Source: Symsagittifera roscoffensis (lineage: Eukaryota > Xenacoelomorpha > Acoela > Convolutidae). Taken from it: a stretch of DNA of 64,000 nucleotides. The translations under genes were made by a program, and so were the position numbers. The stretch is from NCBI RefSeq assembly GCF_963678635.1, contig NC_087070.1, positions 28,992,048-29,056,047 on the forward strand. The letters run 5' to 3'. This document shows positions 1 to 11,258 of this stretch, piece after piece (positions within the stretch are counted from its first letter, which is position 1; each line of letters opens with the position of its first letter). The notes beneath the pieces are model-generated. The model ran no database searches. It saw only the letters and a list, made by a program, of their open reading frames with translations, and had not been told where the DNA came from.

Positions 1-3000
1 GATTGGCTGATTTCCGGTTGCATGCATTCACGCCCTCTTGTGAGTGTTTATACCTTGGTCTTGCATTTGCATATTCAACTTTCCTTCGATTATTATTGGA
101 TATCAAATTCTCGCGTGAGTGAACGCATGTTCGGACGCCCTCAACCTCTGGGTAATTTTTGAAATTTATTCACTGTTTGACCCTAGGATTTAACTGGTTC
201 CGAGGATATAATGCCGCATTAATCATTCCTACTTTTGCTACTGTAAAATTCTCCTCATAATGACTTGTCTCCGGTGCCGCTGCCGACGGAAAACGTGATA
301 AGTAATCCGCCATACCCACTTTTGATCCTTGGTGATGTTCGACTTTAAAATCGTAAGGTAAAAAACGATCGTATCATCGGATTAATAGCCTGAAAAATCT
401 TTTATTTCCTTTCGGAGACGAATTTAACAGAGTTATTAACGCTTTATGGTCCGATATGACTGTAAAATATCGTCCGTAGATGTAATTGCGAAAATTTTCG
501 GTGGCCCATAATACCGCGAGTAATTCGAGTTCGTTTGTCGAGTATTTTTTCTCAGCCGCGTTGAGATATCGTGACGCAAATGATATTGGGTGCCACCCAT
601 TCGACCGGTATTGTTCTATCATGGCCCCCAGACCGTCATGACTAGCGTCGCAGATTATTCGTGTTTCCCGGTGTATATCGAAGTGTTTAAATTCGACGAT
701 ATTCTTGACTAACCATTTGAGCTGTTGAAAAGCGTTGTCGCACGCCGGCGTCCAGATGAACTCATTATTTATGCTCAATAACGGGCGGAGAGGCAAAATA
801 ACTTCTGCCAAATTCGGCAAAAAATTTATGTAGGCTGTGTAGTGATCCCATTAGTGACTTCAACTGTTTTCTTGACTTGGAGGTGGTTTATTGAACCAAC
901 AGAGCTTGGATTTTTTGAACCAACAGTGTAACACCATCTTTTCCTATTCGAAAACCTAGCCATTCACATTCGTTTTTGGCATTTCCGTAATTTCAAGGCA
1001 GCGTTCGATAAATCCAGCTTTTTAAGAATTTTCTCGACTAATGCATTGTGTTCTATCTTAGTTCCCTTCGATACGACGAGGATGTCATCTATGAAAGCGT
1101 TCGCTTCGGGGAATTCTTTGAGTAATGTATCTATAACTTTCTGGAATTCCGCCGGCATTGAAGTAAGCCCGAAAAACCCGTTCTTAAAGCGATATGTTCT
1201 CGTCAATTTTCCCCTTACTAACAAAAAATTGCACTGCTTGATGGTTTTTTGATCTAATGCTACTTGTCCCTAGGCATATGTGAAATCTAAGGTAGAAACT
1301 AGACAACACCTCTTTTCGTTCTGCTATTATCTGGTTTATCCCATCTCTTAATTCATCGATATTTGGCCATTGGTATTTATTTTTATGTACGTGTTTGTTC
1401 AATTCCCTTGAGTCCAGTGCTAGTTTTATACTTCAGTCTTTTTTTACTGTGATTACAATTGGGGACACTAAACTCTTCTCTGAACATTCTGGCAACTTGA
1501 TGATGCGTCCTTCTTTGATTAGACGCTCTATTTCCTTGTCCATCTTTTCTTGGAGACTGATTGGTACCCTGCGGCCTTTCTTTGATTAGACGCTTTATTT
1601 CCTTGTCCAGCTTTTCTTGGAGACTGATTGGTACCCTGCGGCTTTTCTGTTGTATAGGTTTAACGCGTCAAAAAATTCGGCTCTTACTTTTGCATTACCT
1701 AGTTTTCCTATTCTTGTTAATAAACTCGGATATGACTTAGAAGTATGTTAGTAATTCGTCTAGTCCCTCTGCACTATCGCTGCTATCTTCTCCGGTAACT
1801 CCGATGACTCTTCCTCTTTGTACTAGCTCCAGTCCTAGGGTGCCCAAGTCGCGCCCAAGGATCGCTTAGTGATTTTCTGCAATTACGGACGTATTTGCCT
1901 CTGTCACCCACCCATTGAGCGCCATTGTCATCGCTATTTTCCCCAGTATATGTATTCAGTTGTTGTTTTAGTCCGGAAATAATTCTCGTATCGGTTGTAA
2001 ATGTAAATTTGTTTTACCTAATGCTGCTTTCAGATCCGTCATGCTGAATATTGTAAACGGGAACCCGCTATCGACACAGAGCAACATCTTCTTTCCCGGC
2101 ATCTCCACTTGCACTCTAGCACTCGGAATTTTCAACTTCGCGGCGTTCTTCTTGATTGACATCACCATGTAATCGTCGGACTCCGAGGGGGTTGATATCT
2201 CCTCAAACATTCCTGCTGCTGGTTGACTCATCCTACTTGGTCCTGCATATTGCCGTTAGCTACACTGTGTGTGCTTCGATGATGCTCGTTCTCATCCCGG
2301 ACTCAATCTACTCATCCTCTTCCCGCCATTGGTTAGCACCACGTCGCACACCACTACATGTTCGCTCAAAGTGCCCTATTTTTCGGCATGCATTACAAGT
2401 TATGCCCGTAACGTAAAATTTGGAGCATCACAATTGCAGCACCGACGGTTTTCGGTAGAGTTCAACCAAGGGGCGTATCCTCCTCGTACCCCTCCCCCTC
2501 GGATCCTAAAATAACTTTGACCTCTTCTAATATTGCTGACCGGTTCCTGCTGGATGGTCATGTACGGCGCTGACGAAGCCGGCTTTCCCGGATACGATTT
2601 ATAAGTGCGCTCTCCCCTCTCATCAAATAACGCGATCCGATACACTTCCTCGGGCGATTTTGTAGATCGTGACAGTTCTCCTTGACAATCGAATTCAGGC
2701 ATATTCATGATGAAAATTTCTCGAATATTTTCTGTGGCATTAGCGAAAACGCATCTCCCGGCCAAGGCAATTAACTCTGCATGAAATTTCTCAAATGTTT
2801 CGTTATCTTTTTGTTACCTTCCGTGAAACAATCATCGCTCGTGTGTAACATTTCGCTCTTGTTTGAAAACGTTCTGCATCTCGTTTGGAACTCGTGGTAT
2901 CGCTCCGTCTTAATACTAGCCGCCGGTTTACGAGCTTTAACGATTCTTTGTGCTTCATCTCCGATACAAAGGTACAGGTTGGACTTTAACTTCTCCGCCT

Positions 3001-3240
3001 CTAAAAGATTGTTCCCGTTCATGTCCCCAGCTATCGCCGTTTCATCCAAGGCATCATCGAAGTAAAAACCATCTGGATCTATATCATACTTAGCAATCAT
3101 TCGCCAGTGGAAATTGATTATCCACTCTTCCCAGTATGTTGGCGGCTCCGGCGTGCGCGAGTCCCAAAATGACTATACATTCATTGGATTCTCCCCCCCC
3201 CCCACTTTTCTTAACGCTTGCTGCGCCATGTTATAGGTGT
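1..3240 (-). mobile_element. Ty3/Gypsy LTR retrotransposon, broken, cut by window edge
   Basis: On the minus strand the parts run in the usual Ty3/Gypsy order. Gag lies at about 2,400-3,230, with a segment typical of gag around residues LCIGDEAQRIVKARKP. A retropepsin-like segment with a VDSGFPFTIF active-site region is at about 1,968-2,231. Reverse transcriptase is at about 900-1,770, with FGLTSMPAEFQ and the catalytic FIDDILVV. RNase H is at about 250-820, with CDASHDGLGA, RYLNAAEKKYSTNELELLAV and SDHKALI, followed by the conserved MADYLSRFP that leads toward integrase. Integrase and the 3' LTR would lie beyond the left edge, and I could not define a 5' LTR on the right. The wording is close to Ty3 elements I associate with cnidarians. 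It is an old, inactive copy with roughly half a dozen or more breaks. Confidence 0.88.
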
Positions 3241-5800
3241 AAGGCACGAGTAAATAACTTTAATTTCATGAAGCAACTGTATTGTTAAAAATACCTAAAT
3301 CAACTGGACTCATTTGTTTCAGTGTACGCCAGACAAATAGCGATCACAAGGTCAACAGCAGCAGGTCCCCAGACGGAAACCGAAGACTTTACATAACTCA
3401 AAACTAGTCCCTATGTCATTACATACTTGACTCATTCTAAGGATTGTTTGTGGTACCTGATTATGCGTGAAACACAATTACAGGCAACGGAAAATGGAAA
3501 TGAGTCAAAGAATGTTCAAAGACAGGTGTTGAAAACTTTGAGCATTCGAATTTCAAAGAAGAATATATTGCCTTAAAGCATTTGAATTTCAAGACCAATT
3601 TATCGCTGTCAATTTTTTGGTTTCGTTACCTGCACGCACGCTGTTCGACAGTCGAATTTACCTTTTTTTATTAAAGAAATGGACGGAACATTTAAATAAA
3701 CCAAATTTCAAACTGGGAACAACCGAGTTCGCCTGTCGAACAGCCGAACAAAAATTAAACTTACCCGTAGATGAGTTACTCCCCCTTTTTAGTGGTTGGA
3801 ACGAAAAAATCTGGACCACTAGAAATGGGGAGGAACTCATCTTTGGGCATGTTATAGTTTTATTAAGAGTCAATAATTTTTGTGAAGAGTATTTACATTA
3901 AAATATATTACAATTTAACGCTCGAACTCTGTGATAAAATGTCTATCAAATCAAAGCTGTTCTATGCTACTTAAAATGTTGTTGAGGAGTAGAACAAAGA
4001 CGTTATCGCAAATATAGAACCCTGCCTCCCGCACTTGAGTGTTAGCCAAGAACGACTGTCGGCTGACCTTCATTTAAATCTGATGAATGACTAGTCACGA
4101 ACAATTTAGGGAGTGTTTTTAGATGGTGACGCCTGTCCTAGTAGCCGTACCAATTCAGATCTTGACTGCATCTGAAAACTGAGTCTGCATTTTGAAAACA
4201 AGATCATCCTCCGAACCACCGTATCATTTACACTAGATTATCAACCAATTGGATACTACCGTAGAGCTTTGCGACCCAGTTTGTGACAGCTCGTATCATT
4301 GAGAAGTGGGCAATAAACAGATGCTGACCCACGTCCTGACGGGACAATCTTGGAGGCGCACTGTGGTTAAGGGCAGCCTTACAAACCCACAAATTCTGAT
4401 AGCACAACAGCAGGATGGAGTCCCGACTTTGTAGCTTATTTTTCATTACTTCCAATGACTTCTACTTGACTTTTACGTTCCAGAACTAGGTGTGATGAAA
4501 GTTTATGTGGATGGAAAACTACGTGGTTTTCCCAACTTTCGTCGAAGTGACTTCCATCAAAACACAAGAAAACGAAAAGTAAGCACTGGAATACGGAAGC
4601 CAACCATAATGCTTAACAATTTCACCTCTACGTCGAGCATCAATAGACATTCGACACAAGCAAGAAAGAACCAAAGAGTTTGAACAAATAATAAACTGAA
4701 GAAATAAAGAAAGAAGGGTAGAAAATAAAATAGAAAACCACAATGATAAATGACACAGAGGAGAAGTTGCACATCGCATACACAAGCAAATATGACCAAT
4801 AACGCTACTGGGAAAACTGAGTAAAACTTTGAGTCTACAAAATTTCTTAAGTGACGCACGCCAATTATGAGTCTACATAATTGCTAAATGACGCAAGCCA
4901 ATTAAGACGCATTAGCAGTACCAGTCAATTTAGAAAAAAAAGAAATTTACCAACACACATGCCTCGGCTCTTTTTCCTTTTACCCCCCACCTCACATTAG
5001 CATCAACTTTATGGAGTAATGAGGGTTTTTACAAGGTTAATTATGAAAACCATATATGTTTGTCATGGCCTAATTAGTATGCATGTCAATTTTCATAACA
5101 ATCGGTTGGTGGGAACAGTAATTTTACTTGTAAAAACTTGCAGTTGGAGGGAAAAGGAAAAATAGCCCATGCCTCAATTGATAGAGCGGACGCATTTTAA
5201 CTAGTATACGAGAAAGTTCATTAAAAACATCCGACTCTGCCCAGGTTTGACCATCTTATTTTGTTGCGGGTCTCTTTCCCTACCTCTACGCTACAGATCT
5301 ATGATACCTTGAAGCTAAAGTGCTATTTGTAATATAATAGTCTGTGTTATATCCTTAGCACTGGCTGTACTTAATGGCTGGTTATTGATCAAAATGAACA
5401 CTCTCAAAATAAACACACTTTGTTGCAACAAAATTTGCGACTCAGATTGGAAAAAAAAGAGTTCAAACTGCGAAAAATCAAAATTGAGCGAACAATTTTC
5501 AAGACTTTTTTCTGAAAAAAAAAACAAAAAATCAGCAAGACCAGGGTTGGATTTAGGGTGGGTATGCCGGACGCCTCATCCTCAGAGATTCGACCCCCTG
5601 CCGACCCGAAGGATCCCCCTTGGGTACTTTTTAAGAAATCCATTTATTAAAAATTTGGCGCCGTTTTATACTCACTTTAAGGGGGAGCGCGCGCCAAAAA
5701 AAACGCGATTTTTTTGTCAAAATTTTCCAAAAAGTGCCCAAAAACGGCTTTTTTGACCTGTTTTTTTCAAAAACTTGCGCACCGAAATTCGTCCAAATAG
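3241..5800. other. AT-rich non-coding stretch, no supported gene
   Basis: I find no recognisable gene here. Open frames of 60-120 codons (for example at 3,617-3,901 plus and 4,228-4,455 minus) show no family motif and look like chance. The stretch could be intergenic DNA or a long intron downstream of the NHS-like exons to the right, since that gene is read toward lower coordinates and its 3' exons are not accounted for. The boundary with the Ty3 fragment near 3,240 was set by where gag-like sequence stops. Confidence 0.5.
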
Positions 5801-5837
5801 GGCCTTGATATTGCTCTGGGAACGAAAAAAAATCAAT

Positions 5838-5852
5838 ATATATATATATATT
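5838..5852. repeat. Short TA microsatellite
   Basis: A run of alternating T and A of about 15 bases, inside AT-rich non-coding DNA. No promoter role is implied. Confidence 0.7.
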
Positions 5853-5856
5853 TTTC

Positions 5857-7500
5857 TAGTTTTTCTTGCCATTTTTCTAAGAAAACTTTTCTAATTGGCC
5901 TATTTGACTGACAGTCGCATTTGATAAATTTCTATTTTTTGCTCTGATATCCTATCAAACCACACTGAAAAAACGACGCTCATTTGAAAAACAAACAGAT
6001 GTATTTTTTAAGAAAATGGTAGGAAGATTACGACCACTTGAAAAATGTGGAGGAATTTTGTATTCGGATGTGTTTTATAATTAGTAGCAAAAAGTTCGGA
6101 CAGACAGAATTAATTAAAATGAGCAATCAGTGCTTTTTGACGCTTTTTTGCATGAAAAATCTGAAGCCGATTAACGTTGAAACTTCTGTCAGACCAAAAT
6201 CAAAACGCGAGATCGTCGATTATCCGATGATTATGCTAGCCTAGTTTTTAAATACTGCAATGAGAATCCAGGTTTTACTATAAAACAGTTAGAAAAATTA
6301 GTTAAAAATCAAAATCTAGGGTTATTTTCATCAAAAACAACAGATTAGGCCGCCCAAAAAAAAGCAAACGGAAATGAAGATGATCAAATCATTCAAAATT
6401 TTGAAAAAATGCAGAAAAACATTAGCCATCCTGAGCAATAAATTTCCTGTTTCAAGGTTTACTTATCGACGCTTCGGATGCCATTGCCCGCCGTGGTTAT
6501 AGGTTTTGAGCGAAACTCAGCTTTATAAATTTTCGACGTTATGTTTATTTCAGTTTTAATTTCCGTTGATGTCTAGACAGTTGCTCTTTTTAATTAACTC
6601 TGTCTGTCCGAACTTTTTGCAGCTCTCTATAGTTTTTTCTTTTTTGTTTTCCACGCAAAATTAGGTACAAATAATCATCGGAATGGGTCGAGTGATATAT
6701 CAAATTAAGGCCTTTCAGTCGTGATTCAAACGACAAAAAATTTCGAAAAGGTTGTTCCAGTATCGAGAAAAGCAGGTTTAATTTTTTTAATTTTTAATCT
6801 TAATTCCAGCGAATCAAACGAGCGAACAGGCTTACAAACGATATCCTAAGACAATGGTTGGAAAACAATGGTTGGAAAGCTTAGTTTCACTCGAGTAAAA
6901 CCAGTTTTTCAGCGTCTTTTGGGAATCAAAAACTTCAAAAAAAAAATGCAAATGATTGAAAAAGAAAACATTTAAAATCCTCAATGTCTTTTTTTTTAAA
7001 TTATTTTCTGCTTTTCTAACCATTTCTCTATAAAAATTGTCCATTTTGCTGATTTGACTATGACTGTCAAAATTGCCGAAGCTCTAGCCTTTCGTTCAGA
7101 TCCTTTTATAAACGCGCATATTGAAGCTATTTCAGTCGTGATTCGAACGACATTGAAAAACTTCCAAAAAAATTTCTGTGTTGAGAAAAACCGGTTTGAA
7201 ACTTGATTTTTGGTCTGATTTCGAACTAATAGGATGAGCGTGCAGGCTTACAAAAGCTCATTTGAGCCCAAATTAGGCCGTGAAAACTTAGTTTTACTCA
7301 AGTAGAGTTTTTAGCACTCTAATTTTGTAAATTGTTCTTACGTTTTTTTGCCAATCTTCTACAAAAACTGTTTTCCAATTGGCCTATTCGACTATGACTG
7401 TCACTTTTTCTTAATTTCTGTGTTTTGTTCAGATTTTTCTATATCACCCCACAGAAAAAAAACGACACTAATTTGAAAACAAAATCGTCTTTAAGAGTAT
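5857..7500. repeat. Degenerate dispersed repeat units in AT-rich DNA
   Basis: Three diverged units share a phrase like AATTGGCCTATTTGACT...GACTGTCA followed by TTCAGAT or CTGATAT and a poly-A/ACGAC tract. They lie at about 5,857-6,010, 7,010-7,150 and 7,330-7,500. A second shared phrase, TTTCAGTCGTGATTC[AG]AACGAC followed by AAAATTTC and GAGAAAA..GGTTT, is at about 6,713-6,790 and 7,130-7,205, and its tail recurs near 8,985-9,035. All are in the same orientation. No coding capacity is visible. They may be a decayed tandem or non-autonomous element within the introns or 3' flank of the NHS-like gene. Confidence 0.55.
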
Positions 7501-7792
7501 TGTCGGAACATGGAGCTACTGGAACAGTAACCGGCTACCCTTGTTAAATTTTTGATATTTATTTAGATTGATTAAATCACACCAACCTAAGAACCACACC
7601 AAAAGTGCAATAAACTACAATGGAAAGAAGTCAAACTTGTCTCGAGGGTAGACAGAAACTCTTACCATTTGCAAATGACTCTCAGATGCGCTCTAATGAA
7701 AACAATCAATTAAACATTTAACCAATCTGCACATGCATGTATGCATTGGATTTATAGAAAACTTTAGTAAGTTGGTTTAAATTTAAACTCAC

Positions 7793-8002
7793 TCTGGAAT
7801 GGATTGAGCCGAAGCGGTCTTCATTAGGATCACTGGCGGTGCTTTGTGTATCTTCCGAGTTAAGAACATCGCACGAGTTAGGTCGGGGAAAGTGCTTAAA
7901 CTTTGAAATAGAAACAGGCGACGATTTTTCGGTCTGCGAAGCTTGAAAAGATTCTTGTCTCTGATTTTTCCGTCGGAAAGAAAATCGGTTTAATGATGCC
8001 GC
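7793..8002 (-). CDS. NHS-like gene, third coding exon in window
   Basis: A 210-base exon bounded by an acceptor ending TTTTTAG at 8,003-8,004 and a donor GTGAGT starting at 7,792. It is open in phase 0, continuing from the exon at 8,071-8,363. The peptide is rich in Ser, Asn, Lys and Arg (for example SLNRFSFRRKNQ and RPNSCDVLNSEDTQSTASD), which fits the low-complexity region that follows the N-terminal domain in NHS-family proteins. I could not identify the following exon to the left, so the gene is incomplete in this annotation. The exon borders are inferred from splice consensus and frame continuity only. Confidence 0.6.
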
Positions 8003-8070
8003 CTAAAAATTGAGCTAATATATACTTTTTATATTAAAAAAAATCATTTTATTAAAACATGCAGACAAAC

Positions 8071-8363
8071 CCTTTTAGATTTTGTATTTTTGATGAACTT
8101 TGGTCCCGATCCACTGGAAAGAGAGCCTTGGGAAAGCTGAGAACTCAAACTTTCGAAAGATCCATTGGCACTTCCATTGCCAATTTGACTTTTGATGTAA
8201 TTTTTGTAGCGTGCTAATTGGACAAATGCTGATTCAGTATGACGCGCGCGGTACCTTTCTACGCAAACAGGTCTCAAATCGGATATAAACAAATTTTCGG
8301 TCAACCCGACCTGGAACTTCCAGTCTGAGTTGGCTACATTCTGTTTTGACAATGATGATCGAC
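8071..8363 (-). CDS. NHS-like gene, second coding exon in window
   Basis: A 293-base exon entered in phase 1 after an acceptor ending ATGCTAG and left through a weaker donor, GTTTGT. The reading frame is continuous with both neighbouring exons. Its peptide has the pattern W-x-x-x-x-x-x-x-NLFISDLRPVCVE, which resembles the NHS/NHSL segment that follows the WAVE-homology region in vertebrates (W..QRN.FLP..RP.CVE). The rest is Ser/Gly-rich. NHS-family proteins act at the cell cortex on actin remodelling and junctions through WAVE-complex proteins; that role is family knowledge. If the weak donor is not used, the frame runs 27 more bases to a stop, giving a short isoform of about 200 residues. 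Confidence 0.68.
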
Positions 8364-8434
8364 CTAGCATAAAGGAAAGACCAATGAATTCGGCAAAAAT
8401 CTATTTGAGGCGAAGTAAGAAAATCTGTACTTAC

Positions 8435-8717
8435 CCACTTTGCTACGCTTCCTGTTGAGTTTTGATACTTCCTGCTCGATGTCACGCAATCGCGGCTCTA
8501 GTAATGATGTTCTTTGAACGAAATCATGAATACTCTTCAAAGTGTTATCAAAAACTTCGGAAGCTTCTTTTGTCAAAGATGAAAGTTGTCTAATAGCTTG
8601 CACGATAGTAAACGCAGTTACTTGATTAAAATCCTCAAAATGCGGATCTTCTACATTTTCTGTATCACTTTTTCGGGCTAGACAATTTGGCTCAATCTGG
8701 CTCGCACAAAAAGGCAT
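8435..8717 (-). CDS. NHS/GUK-holder family protein, first coding exon (WAVE-homology domain)
   Basis: The ATG at 8,717 begins MPFCASQIEPNCLAR, matching the MPF..R.(I/V)EP..LCR start of Nance-Horan syndrome and WAVE-family proteins. Residues about 35-90 carry the WAVE-homology core (IVQAIRQLSSLTKEASEVFD, then a coiled-coil-like stretch ending DIEQEVSKLN). The exon ends at 8,435 with a consensus donor GTAAGT. The alternative, a WASF/SCAR protein, is less likely because the next exon matches NHS rather than WAVE. WAVE-homology domains of NHS proteins can join WAVE-type complexes; this is family knowledge. The gene reads leftward. It is the only host gene I can support here, and any promoter or upstream untranslated exon would lie in the repeat-rich stretch to its right. 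Confidence 0.8.
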
Positions 8718-9063
8718 TTTCTACCAATACTTAGAAAGAGCAATGTTGACTGCCACCATCCTCCTGAAACTATTGAGTCATTTCACGCTAAGTTATTTCA
8801 TAAATAAATTACTTCATACAATTTTTTTTATTCTTTTTGTTCTGACCATTGAGAATGGGGAGGAACTTCGAATTAGGTTGTTATTTAATAGCTTATCTTT
8901 TTTCCTTCTCTTTCATTTGGACACAAAATCAGGTTCATTAATAATCATAAGAATGGGCTGAGTGATCTATCATATTAAAGATCTTTCCAAAAAATTTTCC
9001 CAGAGTCGAGAAAAACCGGTTTCAGTTTTTATTATTCGTGAAACTTCAATCGACTTAAGCTTG
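8718..9063. other. 5' flank of the NHS-like gene, with repeat sequence
   Basis: There is no coding signal. The region should contain the 5' untranslated sequence of the NHS-like gene, but no TATA box or initiator can be assigned with confidence. From about 8,850 onward it is one copy of the short repeat described separately. Confidence 0.4.
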
Positions 9064-9545
9064 AAAATAGATAACTAATTGCCGGGATGGGCTTATTGCT
9101 GGGATGGGTGGATGAGTTAGTCTATGGGACCTACACATCCAGACCAAGACAAATTCAATGACGTCCATTTTTTGGTAGACACATTTATTTCGACGGAACT
9201 GAACCCACTGAAAATGGGGAGTAACTTTGTATTCGGGTGTTATTTAGTTGCGTTTCTTTTTTTCTGCAATTTATTTGTAAGCAAACTCAGGTTCCACAAT
9301 AATCATACAAATGGGCCTAGTGATCTATCATATTAAAAATTATGTGGTGAAAGGGACTCCTGGCTGTAATCCCGGTTACTATGCTACTTTTGATATTCTA
9401 ACTATTTTTATATTCTTTTTGATTTTCTGACCATTGGGTGGTATTTATTTGCTTATCTTTCTTTCTTCTTCATTTTGTTAAGCACGAAAAATCAGATTTC
9501 ACAATAATCATAAGAATGGGCCGAGTGATCTATCATATTATAAAG
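8850..9545 (+). repeat. Three copies of a short interspersed repeat
   Basis: Copies at about 8,850-8,985, 9,208-9,345 and 9,425-9,545 share, in order, a GGGGAG[GT]AACTT-like start (weak in the third), a TTATTTA..GC[TG] stretch, a pyrimidine-rich tract, a CAGGTTC-like block, and a well-kept end reading AATAATCATA followed by AATGGGCC[GT]AGTGATC and TATCATATTA. A fourth, more diverged end lies at about 6,669-6,710. All face the same way. The well-kept end suggests a short non-autonomous element or 3' ends of one retroelement family. Confidence 0.65.
9064..9210 (+). pseudogene. Relic of a Penelope-like element N-terminal region
   Basis: The plus-strand peptide GPTHPDQDKFNDVHFLVD matches GPKHPIRDKFNETHFLAD in the Penelope-like element at 61,586-61,650. 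The upstream GWVDELVYG also parallels GWVYDVLSIG. Only this short piece is recognisable and it merges directly into a copy of the short repeat. It shows that the same Penelope-like family has inserted here before. Confidence 0.7.
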
Positions 9546-9579
9546 AAAAAAAACTAAATTACAAAAGGGGCCCTTCCGT

Positions 9580-10374
9580 TTAGTTACGGTACGTGCACAA
9601 GCTGGATAGGGCCATACCAGCGTTATAAAATGCATATATATCAGCAATGAAGTCATAAATCAGCATTGAATGCATCGTCGTAATGTTAATATATCTTAGC
9701 CGTTCTTCCTCTACAATAGCGCTTATGGAATTGTCGATAAATTGAACTTTGCGTAGCGATCTGCAACCGCTTATACAAAATATAGAGCTCCTCAGGAGCG
9801 CGAAGCTTATGTTAGTTCTTATATAGTTTATGGATTCTGGATAGCTTTCTTGTCTTTTTTTCATTTAGTCTGTTGGAGCAGCGCCACCGGTGCATCCGAA
9901 AATTAGCGGACAGAAGCTACTCTGCTCTACGTTTAAAATTCTTTGCTGATATTTGGAGTTCTTCAGCGTTTCGTGGTATTTGTATGCGTCTTTATGCAGT
10001 TTTCGCGATGTTTTGACATTGGGGTTGAAAGTATTCAAATCAAAGACAGCGCGGCTGATTCGTGAACCCCAGAATCCGTTTGCCTTAATGTCAAGTCGGG
10101 CCTCATCTTCAGTTGTAGTTAAATTTTGACAAAGCTTTCGTCTTGCAACGGCTGAAGTTTCGGCTCAATCTCGACGTCATGGCAAACTTCGTTCATGAGG
10201 TTGGCGATTGTGTCTCTAATTTCATTGTATCTTACGTGTGTGTAACCACCTAAGTTTTCTTGCTTTGTTACTGCTGTAACAGGATCTTGAGATTCCAGTA
10301 CTAGTGATGTTTCCATAGACCATTCTAGATAGCTTTCATGATCGGATGGCAGCTTGATGTTAAGTCCGCCCATT
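9580..10374 (-). pseudogene. LINE, 3' half (C-terminal domain), split by element A
   Basis: Minus-strand reading, downstream of the reverse transcriptase, gives MGGLNIKLPSD, then GGYTHVRYNEIRDTIANLMNEVCHDVEIEPKLQPL, then GFWGSRISRAVFDLN, QQRILNVEQSSF.PLIF..TGGA, and finally ISFALLRSSIFCISGCRS. This is the C-terminal order of a LINE family, common in cnidarians and some other invertebrates, in which a Cys-rich block precedes RHNEIRD...EVC.DV..EP.LQ. The other half lies at 34,792 and above, on the far side of element A. The copy is decayed: it needs more than one frame. I did not find a clear poly-A or tail repeat marking its 3' end, so the left boundary is approximate. Confidence 0.8.
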
Positions 10375-11258
10375 TGTAACATTCGCCCAAATATCACACA
10401 GCGACGGAGCGTAGAAAAAGTACCTATCAACGACTGGCAGGCGTCAGTTACCTTAATTCTACTCGTTTTTCACCGTCTCGACCTTGCCAGTTGATTTTCT
10501 GGTCTGTTTAGGGCAAAGTAAAAAGTTACCATTTTTAGGCCATCAGTCAAACGACTTTTGATCAGCTTTCGTTTGCATGCGAACACAACCACATAGCTGA
10601 GTCTCGGATCCTCAGACTACGTGATTGTCATTAAAAACACGGCTCGAACAACCTATTTTATTATGTTTTTGTGTGACAGTTTTATATTAAATCCATTGGA
10701 GATGGATTGACCCTTTCCTTCTTCTATCTACTCATGCTCTGAAATATTAAATAATAACGGTGTTAATTAAGATCTAGGACATTACAGCAGCTGTTATAGT
10801 CAGTTTACCCAGTCCCTTCACATATAACAGTCTCTGGGGGACCAAGCCTCCGCTCCCGTGATTTTCTTGAGATAACACTCTTATCTCCTATATTTCGTGT
10901 CCCGGGAGGGTTCCGTGGTATTTCTCTTCCCCCCACCGAAGCCTCCGTCTCCACAAATATCTGTCGCTAAGGTCCTTATCGTGTGTTTTTGCCACGATAA
11001 GAGGCTCCGTGTTTTTCTGTCTCTGATACAACTGTTCTTCACAATTTCTATCGTTGTTCTGATTTTCGTCTTTTTTATTCAAAATGGCCGTCTTTTTTCT
11101 ATTTCTCAGAAATGTTCTTCTTCCGATCGAAATTTTAAAAATAAAAATTCTAGAACATTCTGACCCTCCGTCGCAACACTTTTTTGTTCATTAGGCCTTT
11201 AGTCACTCTTTTTTCTGTCGCGGGAAGGTTGTGCTGTGTCATCCGGCAGAATGGCACA
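10375..11258 (-). repeat. Element A 3' LTR
   Basis: Direct repeat of 33,908-34,791, identical at 882 of 884 positions by eye. It starts TG and ends CA. On the minus strand an ATATAAA stretch at about 10,681-10,687 lies some 20 bases upstream of an AATAAA at about 10,657-10,662, which could be the TATA and polyadenylation signals; this is weak inference. GGAGGGT and ACCCTCC, the heptamer frequent in the leader, each occur once. Confidence 0.96.

Noticed and set aside
3617-3901. A 94-codon plus-strand open frame in the AT-rich region
   Set aside because: No motif, no neighbouring splice evidence, and its length is expected by chance in such DNA.
4228-4455. A further NHS exon or unrelated gene on the minus strand
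   Set aside because: The frame has no NHS-like features and no convincing acceptor or donor placed to continue from 7,793.
8435-8717. WASF/SCAR as the identity of the host exon
   Set aside because: The WAVE-homology core fits both, but the following exon matches the NHS pattern (W...NLF...RPVCVE) rather than the WAVE one.
10897-11163. An 88-codon frame repeated identically at 34,430-34,696
   Set aside because: Both are inside the LTRs of element A. The repetition reflects the LTR, not a duplicated gene.
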